DNA from: Pisaster brevispinus
Taxonomy: Eukaryota > Echinodermata > Asteroidea > Forcipulatida > Asteriidae
Direction: 5' to 3'
DNA: 64,000 nt
Assembly (NCBI GenBank): GCA_023634235.1
Contig: JAMKCF010000001.1
Coordinates: forward strand, 7,566,758 to 7,630,757
This document shows positions 48,806-62,350 of the stretch, piece after piece (positions within the stretch are counted from its first letter, which is position 1; each line of letters opens with the position of its first letter). The notes under the pieces were generated by a model, which searched no databases, was not told where the DNA came from, and worked only from the letters and a program-made list of their open reading frames with translations. The position numbers and the translations under genes were made by a program.

Positions 48806-49554
48806 TCATCCACATGTACAAAAAATCAAAATTTCGAATGATTTTGTAGGCAACCTAAAAGTTATGTTATATGTCAATCTTAATAGCTTCACGGTAACTG
48901 TAATAAATAGGTCTGACATACTCTTTACATTTTCTAAGCCTCGGACTAATACATGATCAATCAATGTACCATTCTGTTGTTGACTTGTACACATTGCTTG
49001 TATCCTTGCTCTATCATTACTCTCTCAATTCGTGAATGATTATCAAAAATGTACTCAATAAAATCTCCCATCACTATACTTTTATTACTTATTCTATGAA
49101 TTTCAGAAACCAATGGTATAAGATTATCCATGAACTTTTTAATATCATAAGGGGATCGATAAATGGCAACAATTATAACTGAAACTTGTGCTATCATATG
49201 TAAAGCAACATATTCTATACTGTGAACTTCAATGTTTAAACGACTGAAATGTTTATCCCTCTTGCCATACACTGCAACTTCCCCGTGACTTTGTTGCTGT
49301 AGTCTTTTCATTTGGTCATTATATGAGCAACCTCTCATTTGATGGTAACACTTAAACTCATCTAAATTAACAATCATCTGATCTGCTTCAATCCATGTTT
49401 CTGTTAGACAAATGAAATCTGAATTCATCATTTCTCTTTGACATTTCAAATCCTGAAAGTGTGGTGACAAGCCCCTGTACATTATGCAGCATGATAGTCG
49501 TATATGAAACATTTTCTGTATGATTGTCTCTACTATCTGTTTCATCCATTCCAC
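48806..49554 (-). pseudogene. Helentron endonuclease domain, decayed, copy 3
   Basis: Same remnant as at 11131-11879. Confidence 0.78.
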
Positions 49555-49625
49555 TCACTACATGCATTGTTTTAAGAGCTTCTATTACTGATTTATCACA
49601 ATATATCAATTTCTCATTAAATCCT

Positions 49626-51718
49626 TCAATGACGAGACCCTTTAAGTGAAGTTAGACGACTTAAACTTACATAGGCTTGACCAGCTGAAAATTTTCGTTC
49701 AAGACAAACAACAGCTTTATTTGTTGTCATACCTTGTACTTTATGCGCAGTACAAGCCCATGATAGTTTCAATGGAAATTGCTTACGGATACATGTCTTT
49801 CCAATGTATTCTTCCTGTAATTCAATTGCAACATAATTGTTCATATGTGATGTTGACTGTTTTCTTACTTTAGAACCCGCACTCTTATTATCAAATACTA
49901 CATTAATAAACTTTGGACCAGATTGATCAGGTAACATCTCTATGCCACTAGCTGTTCCAAATGCTCCATTGACAAGTCCATCAGAAACATCTATATTTTT
50001 TGTCAACATAACTCTTGCACCAACACCTAGCACTAATGATTTACATGAGCATACTGTTTGCAAAGGTTTGTCTCTTTGTTTCATCCTACCGGTTCCATCT
50101 CTTTGATAATCCTTGGCTTCAATATGTATCAATTCTGAACACTTCTCATGCATTCTTTTGAAATTATAGTTATCATCCTGTTTATTTGTTGGATAGATGT
50201 GCACTGCATCTTGTACATCCTCTCCAGTTTCACAACTATTAAGTAGAGCTCTGTCTCATTCAGTAAAATTATCCTTCTTTGTTTTTATCCTCAATTTATT
50301 TAAAAGCTCTATAAATTGAACATCATCTTTTTGTCTCATTATTTCATTTAATTCAATTTTCCTGAAGTTATCATGCCACAAGCTGGACTGTATTGTGTGA
50401 TGATGCAAAGACTTTCCTTTTACTGGAGGTAGCTGATAGAAATCACCAACTGCAATAATGCGAACATTACCAAATCAACATTGATTTCTTGTTTGCTTAA
50501 TTTGCCTTAATCTTCCATGAATATAGCAAAGCATTTTTTGATCAACCATAGAAACCTCAATAATGAGTACAATTTTTAATTGATTCAATTTGTTACGCAA
50601 GGTACTTATTTTCTCTTCACCAAGGGGTTTATATGGTAGTGATAAATCGGTAGTAATTGACAAGGCACTATGTATTGTAAGTCCATTAATATTAAATGCA
50701 GCCACTCCAGTAAGCGCAGTCAACAGAACAGAAACATCATCAGGATTTGGATTCATTCTGCCAAGTAAGCGTACGGCTTCATTATTGTAACGTTGGTTTA
50801 TTTCCTGGGTTTTCCTTACTAACTGTTGCATTGCCTGACAGAAAGTACCAGAGAAATCAGAATTTAATCAAAACAACAACTCTGCTTTATTAAAACTCTC
50901 AACACGTCTTGTCACTACAAGCTCAAATCAAACTCCCTTTCTCAACGACTGCACTAACAAGTCACACCGATCTATTTTTAGAACGACGGACGCTAACTTG
51001 ATATAAAATCCATTCAACAACTTCTGGAGTATCAGTTCACATGTCTGGAAAGTTCCGCCGGCTGTCTGGAAAGTTCCGCCGGCTGTCTGGAAAGTTCCGG
51101 CGGCGAAACACAATGTCACATTATATATACATTTAATCAAATGTGATTTCCCTGTGCCTGCTCCTCCAGTAATAAACATATGGAACGGTTCTGAAATATT
51201 GCCATTGACTTTATCAACACACCAGTGTCTAATTTTATAGAATATTTGACTCTGCCTGTTATTCAATGACCTCATTAAGGTTTGTGCTTCATGTCTTGGT
51301 ATTTTAGCTTTATGATATTCAATGCAATAACTTCCGTCTTCTTTCTTATTTGATTGCAAGTCTGGAATCGGACACTTATCTTCATTCTCCTCCACAACTT
51401 GTTTCATTTTATCTCTACATTCATGTCTTTCTGCTTTAGTCTCTGGACTGATCAATGCCAATGCATCTTCCTGAGGGCCAAACTTTGCCAAATATTCTTC
51501 AGCTTCATCAATTGACTCAAGGTTTGCTTCAAATTTCTGACGATTATTGTCTACAACAACCTTGACATAAACAATGTTACATCCATGTAAGTTGACACTC
51601 CGGTCCCAGTCTGATAAAACTCTTCAAAAGTTTCAAAATGAGTAGGTTTCAACTGGGCATCTATGCAATGAGGCAAGAACAATTGTAGAATACTGTGATG
51701 GTACTTCTCTGGACAATT
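49626..51718 (-). pseudogene. Helentron Pif1-like helicase, decayed, copy 3
   Basis: Same remnant as at 11951-14043. Private changes are T at 49693 (Thr to Lys), T at 51402 (Asn to Lys) and A at 51510, which removes a Met codon in the first long frame. Confidence 0.87.
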
Positions 51719-52004
51719 TGATTACCTAGACATGACCCTTAACAGCAAATACTACCAAAGTGAACTCATGTAAACTTCATTTTTTTGATAAAATTGGGAG
51801 TTTTGTTCGCTTATCAAATTTCATCTCTTTTCACTGAAAAATATTCACGAATGAAAATTACATAACACATGAAAAGCATTCTCGAAGTGGTTAAAACTGC
51901 CATAAAAGATCGTTTACTTATGGTCGGTAATTATAAAATGAAGTTATGGCAATAAACCTGAAAGAATCGAACATGAGGGATATTATAACCTCTTGACTGT
52001 AACA

Positions 52005-53275
52005 CGTTTTCACGAGATGATATAATCCATGTCCGAGAGTTGGCTGGGCTGAATGCGGGATAATATTATCTCGTAATAAAAACAAGTTTTAATGAGATAA
52101 CAATATACATGTCCGAGAGTTGGCGAATGCTGAATGTGGAATAATGTTTTCAAGGAATGGAACAAGTTGCTGCGAGATAATATTATCCATGTCCAGGAGT
52201 TGGCGGGGGGTTGGATGTGGGACATTGTCCCGAACCCAGAAAAGAACAGGTTTTCACGAGATAAAATTGAAGATGTCCGAGAGTTGGCGGGGGCTGCATG
52301 TGGGATAATGTTATCCCAGAAAGGAGCAGGTTCTCACGAGATATGTTATCCATGTCCGAGAGTTGAAAGGATAATACATGTGTAGTATCCCAGAATGGAA
52401 CAAGTTCTCATGACTAAGTAGGATTTGAAACTTTGCATGGTGGAAGTATAACTAAGTAAGGCTTGCGGTAACACCATGTGGAAATCTCTTTTGAGTAGTG
52501 TAGGTTCTGAAATGAACCGGTGGTAAACGACTCAACGTTTCGATCAGTATGCTCTGATCGTCTTCAGGAGAATGAGTTCTCATGAGATAATATTATCCAA
52601 GTCTGAGAGTTGGCTGGTGCCGATTTTGGGATAATATTATCCCAGCCAGAATGGAACAAGTTTTCATGAGATAATATTATCCAAGTCTGAGAGTTGGCTG
52701 GTGCCGATTTTGGGATAATATTATCCCAGCCAGAATGGAACAAGTTTTCATGAGATAATATTATCCAAGTCCGAGAGTTGGCTGGTGCTGATTTTGGGAT
52801 AATATTATCCCAGAATGGAACAAGTTCTCATGAGATAATATTATCCAAGTCTGAGAGTTGGCAGGGGCTAATTTGGGGATAATATTATCCCAGAATGGAA
52901 CAAGTTCTCATGAGATAATATTATCCAAGTCTGAGAGTTGGCAGGGGCTAATTTTGGGATAATATTATCCCAGAATGGAACAAGTTCTCATGAGGTAATA
53001 TTTTCCAAGTCTGAGAGTTGGCAGGGGCTAATTTTGGGATAATATTATCCCAGAATGGAACAAGTTCTCTTAAAATAATGTCCGAGAGTTGGCTGTAGCT
53101 GAATGTGGGATATTATTATCAAAGAATAAAACAAGTTCTCACGAGATAACTTATCCTTGTCCAAGAGTTGATTATGGCTGAATGGGAATAATGTTATCCC
53201 AGAAAGGAACAAGTTCTCACGGGATGTTGTTATCCATTCCGAGAGTTGGCGAGGGCTGAATGCGGGATAATATCA
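52005..53275 (+). repeat. 80/84-bp minisatellite, copy 3
   Basis: Same array as at 14330-15600, with the same unit number and interruption. Confidence 0.9.
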
Positions 53276-54002
53276 AAAAAGAGGAATTTGAACAACACGT
53301 AGATAACACCTTTGATTTCTACAAACGCGAGAGTTACAAACATAGTAATATTTAACACAATGTTGTAGTTATTTTTTTACAACATTATGTAAACATCATT
53401 CAACAAATCGAATCACAATCCAGAAATTAAAGACATCAAAATAATAAATAGTACAGACGAAAACCTATTTTATTTGTATGTCAAATTTTTGATTTGCTTT
53501 CTGTATAAAAGGCATCATCATGTTTAACAGTTTTATATTACAAACAATCCTGCACACAAGTAAAAAGGAAGATCATTTTTAAAAATGAATTTTAGTTTAC
53601 ATCGAAAAGCTATCTTTTGACAAGTTCCTTAAATATCACCCTATAAAATAATTTTACAGTGAAATTTCAAAATGTATTTTAACAAAGCACCCTCTCAAAC
53701 TATTTTAGGATGAACTTCGGCAAATGTATTTTATGTATAGGTTTGTTTAATTTTATGCCCCATTAGGACCAGATTAACCAATACGAATCACACCAAACAA
53801 ACATGGCAACAGCTAAGCCCTGTTACCCCCCCCCCCCCATAATATCATTATTTACTGCAAGCCTGCGGGTGGTCCCAACTATCTGGGCGGATTTGTTGTA
53901 TGGTCATCACTGGTCAAGCGATCATGATTGTTAATCGGATCATGATTGGGGCAGTTGTGTTAATTTTATTGCCGAAATAAAAATATGTTTATTTGTTTTG
54001 CT

Positions 54003-54080
54003 GTCCTCTAATAAAAACGTTCTTGTTATAAGAGGTACTCTGGCCAGTTCCAGTGATCTTGTTATAACGAGAGTCGACTG
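54003..54080 (-). mobile_element. pogo-like terminal repeat remnant, copy 3
   Basis: Same remnant as at 16327-16404, downstream of gene copy D. Confidence 0.5.
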
Positions 54081-54107
54081 TATTTTTTTTCTGATAAATT
54101 ATAAAAA

Positions 54108-57100
54108 CTACTGATGGGAATCCTCTTCCATAGAACTAACGTTACTGTCTGAACCTTCAGCCGCCTCCTCTTCCTCCTCCCCCTCCTCTTCCTCCTGTGC
54201 CCTTATCTGCATGAGTGCAGCTACCTTGGTCTTTATCTGCCTCTGCAGCACTGTGTTCGATTGTACACAAATGACATTTATCTCTCCCCTCACTGCATGA
54301 GAAGCAGATTCACCTGTTAAAAAGGAGAAGCCAAAAAACCCTGTTATTGTTTCAACCTGAAAGATGAAATACGTGCCAACTTCCTCCCCTAAAGCTGTTT
54401 TACCGCAGGAAATGCTGTACTCTTCATTCAAGAAAGATATAACTGAACCCCCCCCCCCAAAGAAAAAAAAAAAAAAACGTTATCAGCTGATTTCGACTGC
54501 AACATTTTGACAAGAACGTGCACAAAACAACCCTTTTTTCACGAGATTTTGATGGGTGAACAGGTTGGTTTATTTGTGTCTAGTTTGAAAAAATGAAGGG
54601 TAGAATGAATTAATTCTTCCCCAAAACTCATTATCCACGCTTTAAAATTGTTTCAAGATCCCATTAAACGAATGAGAACGTGTGCCTTTTTGTTTTGGCA
54701 GCCGCTGGTCGCCACTTGTTTTGTTTGTAGATGGCGATAGCAGCAAATCAAAATCATACTAGCACTCTGCAAATTGTACGTATGACCTCTTCATATCTTC
54801 AACAAGGGAGGTTGGGAATGAATTTAGTTTTAGTCATGCCGTTTTCCCACTATCTTTTCAGAGGGCTAGGGGTGGGGTTAGCTGCTACTCGAGTAAGGTA
54901 CTTACCATTTGCTGTCAGGTCAATCACCCAATCACCATGACTGATGTCTTTGAAGACTTGTCCAAGTATGTCATCATTAACACAAATATCAGACATGTCA
55001 CCTGATGTACTAGCCCCATCTCTCCTCCAAGTTGCTTTCACCATATGTGTCATGACTGAGGTATAAGAAAAAAAGGTCCAATAACATTGAAATTACTAGG
55101 ACACAAATATATACCATACACAGAAGGCACGCTGAAGCCTTGTTTTGTTTATTACTTATTGTTTCCCTTGGGGTGGGGGCAATTTCATTTTAATGCTTGT
55201 TTTAAGAGATAAAGTGTTCATTCAAACCAACAATTTGAGTGGAAGTTCAGCCAAAGTCAGTGCATTTGCGATGACCTTTCAAAATGTCTGTAGTCCCCAT
55301 GTCATCATGGAAAGTGGATGATGAGGACGTAAAGCAGTTTCCAACCCATTAACATGTAGTAAATGAGTGTGTTGGGACGGGATTGCCCTTCCCAAATTTA
55401 GAACCTCAACTAGTGAGCTCCTATGCGAAAATTATAATCTTAAAACGGCCACTTTGCCTATCATTGATTTAACATGAAACACCGTGTTTACAGTTGGTGT
55501 GGGTGCGTGAGTAGGCGTTGAACTCTAAACGAAAGGAATATATTTACCCTTCTTTTGTGCTTGGTAGCTGTAGAGGTTGGTGAGCCTCTGGAAGTCCTTG
55601 GATTTTAAGTACCTCCTAACGTTGGAGATGGTGTCTGGAGAGGTCTTAATAAAAATGCTTCCCTCGAGCTGTCCGTAAGTCTTAGCCACAGTGTCAATGT
55701 CCTCTAGGCCGGCTGTGCTCTCCTATAGTGGAAATTAAACAATGTTTCTTATAGCCATGGGTTGATGGTGACATTATTGACCGTAACTACATGTCTCTCT
55801 TTTTTACATTAGATGTTTGTTGTTGTAAACTCTATGTGAGTTGTTGGGCAGCAGTTCGTAAAACTCCGATTTTAGAGAGGCGGTGCGAAATTGTATAAAC
55901 AAATTATATATATATAATTTTTTTTACAAATTAAAGGTTTCCAGCATGTTTTATGTACAGTGTATTTCACGTACCTCCATATCTGCTATCAATGCCACCG
56001 CCCCGGTAAAGCCTTCTACTTGCTGCAACACCCTCTCGTCAAGCACAGGAAGAAAAACTGCGCAACACTCCCCATTCCTTAATGATTGTGGAGGTTGCCC
56101 GTTTTCATCTGCTGTTTCAAGCTTTGCCCTCCATTCCACCGCGTCTCGCACAAATGCCATGAAGGGCCTTGGAATTCCCTGCTTGAAGTTGCATCCTGAA
56201 GATAAACATTATTGGAATTATCAACACTCAGTGTATTGAGTCACAAAATCACAAGGAATCATTTATGGGTCTTACAATTTTTGTTCCAATTTAATTGTTA
56301 AATAAATGGGTTTTACCATTTCTGTGCAATTTCTTCTCATTCGTTTGAAAATAAATAAACTATTTGTGAAAAATTACCTATGAAGGGTTGGAGGGCACTC
56401 TCTTTGGCATGTACCGGGTAAATGCGCTCGGCCTCCTCCCATGATGGTACAGACAGCTGCACCATCATCTCCTTTTGGACGACCAGCAGCTTTTTTATCC
56501 GGTCTGCCTCCAAACCCATCCCCTTCAAAGTGAGACTCTCGCTCACTACCTCGGCGAGCAACTCAAACTTGGTTGCCTCAGGCAACCCCTGCAACTTCAT
56601 GAAGACCTATAAATTATAAATAATAATAACTGAAATTGTTTAAGATGCATTGCCAAAATGTGTCAGTCACAAAAGATGATTTCAACGTAATGATTACTCA
56701 GTAAATTATGATTGAGTAATGCATTGCTGAGTAGCCTCACACAAGATGACATTCTGGGTAGAGTGGTTTCTACAACTAGCATCCTACACGCAGGAAATTA
56801 CGGTACTGCAATTTTCAGAAACATCACTGTGTTTTGACTTTGCCATTGTACATAAAATTTACTTACAGTTTGTTTTAGACTCTTCCCTGTCTTTTCCTCC
56901 TCCTGCTGGAAGATTGCTGACAGCTTGCCAAAGCACCTTATGGAGAGCTGAGCCAACTGGAACGTTGGCTCAAGTGTCTTCAGTTCCTGGAGTAACAGGG
57001 TTTTAGTGTAATGAAAGCAAGTGATTTAGCATGTGGGTAAAAAAAGCAACTTTTTACATAATGTATCTGGATATTGACCATCACTGTTGTTTTGAAGTCA

Positions 57101-60100
57101 TAAAAATTGCAAATGTTTTATTTTATTTGGAAAGCCAATTAACATTATCACACTGTGGGGAATGCCATTAAATTATAAATAATTGCTGATTGATAATTAA
57201 AAGTCGCATCGAACCATCACAAATCAGGCAAGGGTCAACAAGGTTGTTGTTTTGAAGTCTCAAATATCTTGAGAGCTGATTAAAATGACCAGTACCTTTT
57301 TGCACACTGGGAACTTTTTTCCAAGGGCAAGCCCGCAGTTTTCTCTCCACCGTATATCGTTAGCTGGCGGCTCATCAAGATCCTCGTCAGAGCCTTGCAA
57401 GAGGTAAAGCAGTCTCCTGCAGAGGGTAACATTGTCCAACAAGTTGCCCCCCTGCACTAGGTGAGTGCCAACATTGTGCAGAGAGGCAACTCGCAGGGCT
57501 TCGGTCCTCTGAAGGTCACGATATGCCTTTACGTGAACAGTCTTGAGGTCATTGAATAGAGCATCGTCACTTAGCTCCTTCAGTGCCGACACAAGATGGT
57601 TCCCCCCCAGTGTATAAAACTGCGATTCCTCTGGTTTCCTCGAGTTGAAAATATTCCCAATCAGCAGCACTGGCAGGACAGTGCTGCAAGACCGCGTGTC
57701 CTTCAGGCCTGCCTTGATCCGGTCTTTATGTTTTGCGCTGACAGGTCGTAGTATGAGATGGGCTGGAGGCTCTTGAAGGCATTGAAGTGGTAAGCTGTAC
57801 TCTCCTAAAAGCAGATTATACAATTATTACGACAAATGTTTTGATATATTTCATAAAGCTACATTAGATCACCCAAACCCATTTATTCTAGAAATTTATT
57901 ATGACAATGACATCATTTGGCAGACAGAAAGATTTCGCGGGTCTATTGGGAAAACCCTTCAATCTTACATTTTCTTGAGATGGCAGCATGCTATTTGGTT
58001 TAACTTTTAATAAGGTGTGAAAGGGCATAATATTTCTTGCACTCATTCGAGCTTTTTTTTGGTGTTTTGTTTTTTAGTGCTTGATTGTACCTTAAAACTA
58101 TCCTGCAAAATGAATAAAAATCCTAATTAATTTAGGATTTTTGTTTGGCTAGCATATGGTGGCCCTGAAGGGACATCAAGCATATATATTTACGTAAATA
58201 TTCATGGTTTTTGCCCCAGTTCGCAAATATTCACGTAAATATTTGCGATTGAGGCCAAAGTCGTGAATATTTATGTAAATATTCACGCAAATATTCACGA
58301 TTTGTGCCCCAAATCACATATATTTACCAAAATATTTACGTAAATATTTACGTAAATATTCACCAATATTCACAAAAGTCACAAATCCAGTCATCCGTGA
58401 GTATTTGGTTCTTTCCATCTAGCCTCATATTTGGCCAGAATTTCCATCCGCGGATTCCGTGGCCGGCCAGGCGCGTATTCAGGAAAATTAGAATCCATGT
58501 AGTTCAAGGCGGTAACACTTCTGTCTCCCCTTCCCCCTCTTTCTAATTTGAAAGATTTTTAAAATAATATTGCTAAATATATATGTTTGATGTCCCTTCA
58601 TGCCAGGGCTACCATACTTGCAGGAAGTGCTGCGTAATATGCAGGAGGGGTTCGTCTAGTTTGTCAGCGTTGTCGATTCTGGCAGTTAAATATCTCTACA
58701 AACTTGAATATCCACTTACCAATGCATTTATCTTGAAGGTCAATGTTGGCAGTGTCAGTTGGATTTACAGCCTGTCGTTTTGCCGGAGGAATCTGAGACT
58801 TTCTCTCAGTTCGACTCCTCTTCCTGGGCAATAATGGGGTACTTTCTGTAATTATAAGAATTATTATTTGTACTTTTCCCTCAAAAATCACAAAAATGCG
58901 CAGACAAAGGAATTGAATCTATAGTTAAGCATTCAAAAATATCAGGCAAACACAGTAAATAATACACATCTTACCAGAGTTGTGTTGTCCATCATCTGTG
59001 TGTAGTACATCATTAGCTAGCATGGAAAACTCGGTAGCATCCATGCTGTCACTAAGGTTGTGGATAAGATCCCCTTCGTTAGCAGAAAAGTTGTTAATCG
59101 CCAAAGACAGACACTTCTCCTCTGTCTCTACCTGCACCAAAATATAGGGAATTACCAACATTTTGAACATATCGAGCCTTTAGTTGTTACACTTATTCTA
59201 AATAAATGTTTACAGTGTTAGTTTTATGTAATTTATTCGGAATAAATCACAGAAACTAAATTCCGAAACAGAAGTCTTCCTAATCATTATTCAAATTGCA
59301 TCATGAAACACAACTGCGAAGTAATAATAAGGCAATACGGTTACATTTCTTTATAAAAAATGTGTGGGCTTTTTCTTTCATTATTTTTCAAAGGAAAAGG
59401 GATGTTGTGCTGACATACGGCTTCATGTTCAACGACTTTAAATAAAGACAAATGAACATGGGTTTAATATATTTGGACCAAAACGGCCTGGGTACAAAAT
59501 TACCCGATTTGATAAAGTTGCATGTTTGTACACAAACAAGTTCCAGCCTTATTGTGAAAATATTTGCTCCACTTATTATTATTTATCAGTATGCATGGAC
59601 AATGGTTTTAACTGGTGCACATTTTGAAACCAAAACTAAAAAGAAGAGCGCTATCCAAGGGCAAGGCAGCACATCGCAAATACTCGGTACGCACGCTGTA
59701 GGCGTTGAACGAGGTGCATGCTGGTCTAGCTAGCGCTCAAGTTTGATCCCTAGCTAGACCAGCATGCACCTCATTCAACAGCTAGTGCTTGCGCAATGGG
59801 TATTTGCAAAAAATGTATGTTATTATTAAGACCTCGGCCGCAAATCAAAAAACACATTGCAAGTCACGAGGAATTTGTTATGGGGCATTAAGTTAGTCAG
59901 GTCAATTCGAGAGTAGCTTTTCGGTCAAAGATTTGGCTGAATTAATTACTATATTACACACTTATGTTTGGTAACCTATTTATTAAGTAGATTGATTACA
60001 ATTGACTGTTTAACATGTCCTGGTATGACTGGTGTTAACTTTACATTTAGATAGCTTACCTACTGGTTCTAATTATTTTACTTCGATAAATACAAATCCA

Positions 60101-60568
60101 CTGTACTTCTTCAGAGCATGGAGGTTATTTCTTACCTCCATGTTCAGAGGGACATCGTTTAAACAATGACCCAGTGTGATAAGGGGGTTGCTTCGACTCT
60201 GTAAAATGAAGTACGTTTTAAAACAACTTTCCGACAGGTTATTTCTTATACAAAAAAAGTAATGTTTAATTGCAAATCGCGGCAACACATTTACACACAC
60301 TTAAAAAAAAGGGGAAAAAACAACAAATAAAACCAGTATGCCTACCGCTCGTAAAAGTTTGTATAAAATAACACAATAGATGATCATTGCACAAAGATAA
60401 CAGTTGGATTTGTACTGGACTTACCATCACTTTCCCATCGTCCGATGAAGAGGCACTGACTTTCGTGACACCGCCAAGGGAATGACCACTCTTGCTGCGA
60501 GCAGGCTGTTTGTTCTTGCCAAACAGGACAACCTTACCGTCACTTTCTCCAAAATACCACCGTGACAT
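54108..60568 (-). CDS. ParB-like / methyltransferase-like protein, copy D (complete, 699 aa)
   Basis: Exons in transcription order: 60568-60425, 60198-60136, 59131-58975, 58845-58720, 57804-57296, 56986-56867, 56606-56378, 56195-55975, 55722-55548, 55055-54906, 54313-54108 (stop TAG). It is open throughout and carries Val at residue 206, as in copies A and B, so it looks like the ancestral form. Donors are mostly GTAAG-type; exon 5 uses GTACTG and exon 8 uses GTACGT. Acceptors are pyrimidine-preceded AG. Short exon 2 (63 bp, 21 codons) is in phase 0 on both sides and could be skipped without changing the frame. The stop codon lies 26 bases from a pogo-like repeat end, so the 3'UTR is probably transposon-derived. 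Confidence 0.83.
58157..58614. mobile_element. TIR element (MITE-like), copy 4
   Basis: Same element as at 1987-2444, in intron 4 of gene copy D, TA-flanked. Confidence 0.75.
59676..59807. repeat. Foldback element, copy 4
   Basis: Same hairpin as at 3506-3637, in intron 2 of gene copy D. Confidence 0.75.
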
Positions 60569-61999
60569 GATATAATATTAAACAACTTTTGAAATGTACT
60601 GCAACTGGTGATCATCCAGAGGTCCTTTCTTTATGTGGTGATGAACACGAGAGGTGCATCCAAGGGTGGATCTCACAGATGTGTATACGTTGCGGCCTTG
60701 CTGGCGAATGGTTCTGGACTGTTGTTTTAGGATCGTGTTCTTAAGATTTATGGGTTTCCTTGCGTAATGCAGATCCGGTCCACTGATGATTAATGGATAA
60801 AGGACGGAGTACCCTCCATTTCATCATGGGCTCATTATGCCACTCTATCGGTATACTTTGTTTGTTGTTTTGTTGGTTTGCTTGTGCTGCATCTTTCTCA
60901 GTATTGCAATCATTTATAGGGCTTAGGGATTCATGTTCAAAGTATATAACGTTCATAATGGTTCATAACATGGTCAGAAAAGTTATCATAACCTGACAGA
61001 ATTAATAACAGGAACAAGAATGATTCTCCTGAAAACAATGCAGTTACAAACAAGGCCATATCAGGATTGTTACAACTACAAAAACTGGGTCTTTCAGGAA
61101 TGTTATAACAAATACTCTTTTGTTTTCATGTTATGGACGTATTTTCTGTTTTAATTAATACACATCTGAAAAAAATATCCCCGTTTGTCTGTTTAACAAC
61201 CGGTAAGTTAAGTATTTTAAATGGTATTCCCACCACCCTCCGCGGTTTCACTACCTCGCATTAACAGTTGTTAAGTATACGGCCAGCCTTCCCCAGTGCT
61301 TCCAAGGCCGGTCAGAGTGCCGTTACTTGTTATATGCGTAGTCCTTTTCGAAAATGGTGCTCTTAAATTCTAACGGTCAAAAATGTGGCTAAACTTTGGT
61401 CTTTTCTTATTCTTTCGTTCACCATGGCTCCATGTGATTTCGCTCTTTCCCACGGAAACACGTTCACATGCATCAGATTTAGCAAGTGACCGAATGCACA
61501 AAGCTTGCAACCGTTCTTTTTCATCTTTTAAACTTTCGAACTAAATTCAGTTTTATTAATGTTTCCTAGTGGGTTTACTTCTATTGTAATGATTTTTTTT
61601 TAAATTTATAAATATGGCACTAATAATCTTGTTTGGATCAAAACTGTTAAAAAATATATATACATAAGAGAAAAAAAAAGTACAAAATAATGTGTCTATT
61701 TGTTGAAGTACATGAACAGCTGTTAGCCAGAATATTGAAATGTCGCTATGGGACTTTATCCCCAATTCACAAGTTAATGAAAACTGGCGGGACGTATTTA
61801 TTTTGAATGACATCTCAATAAATTGTATGTTTTGGCTAGATAAAAAGAGAAAAGTCACTAGCAGAAAAATTGTTTAAAAGTTACAAAATTACACACTGCA
61901 AGAGACAAAATAAAATAAGCATCGCTCACTGGTCCTGCCAGCCTTTGTCAGTATAAAGAAGTAATACTATACAAGAGCAACATCATAAAAAAAACAAAC

Positions 62000-62350
62000 T
62001 GCTTAAACAGATAGGTCTTTAAATGACATTTAAAAACATTCAATGTTGCACACTCTCGAAGGTGAGATGGTAGGCTGTTCCATAGAGATGGGGCAACAAC
62101 CCTGCAAGCTCTACGGCCATAAGACGATGTCCCTGGAGGAGGTGAGGTTTGTCACAACAGCTTAAGTGAGGAAGAACGAAGATTTCGAGCTGGTTGGTGG
62201 CGTTGAATGAGATCCTGGATTAAGAAGGGGCTAGGCCGTGCAGAGCTTTGAATGTGAGAATGAGTGTCTTGTAAACTATTCGCTTTGAGACAGGAAGCCA
62301 ATGAAGAGACTGCAGAATCGTCAATAGTAACAAAATAGTGTCCAACTTGT
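62000..62350 (+). repeat. Probable degenerate transposable-element fragment, copy 4
   Basis: Same fragment as at 5830-6180. Confidence 0.4.

Larger units (their letters stand above)
36997..56170. repeat. Tandem array unit, copy 3 (19,174 bp, carries an extra insertion)
   Basis: The third unit. It is longer than copies 1 and 2 by about 676 bp, which is explained by the TTAA-flanked insertion at 44951-45625. Without that element it is about 18,495 bp. Private changes are T at 38504 (missense in the ParB-like gene), T at 49693, T at 51402 and A at 51510 (the last three in the dead Helentron), and T at about 53338. Confidence 0.97.
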
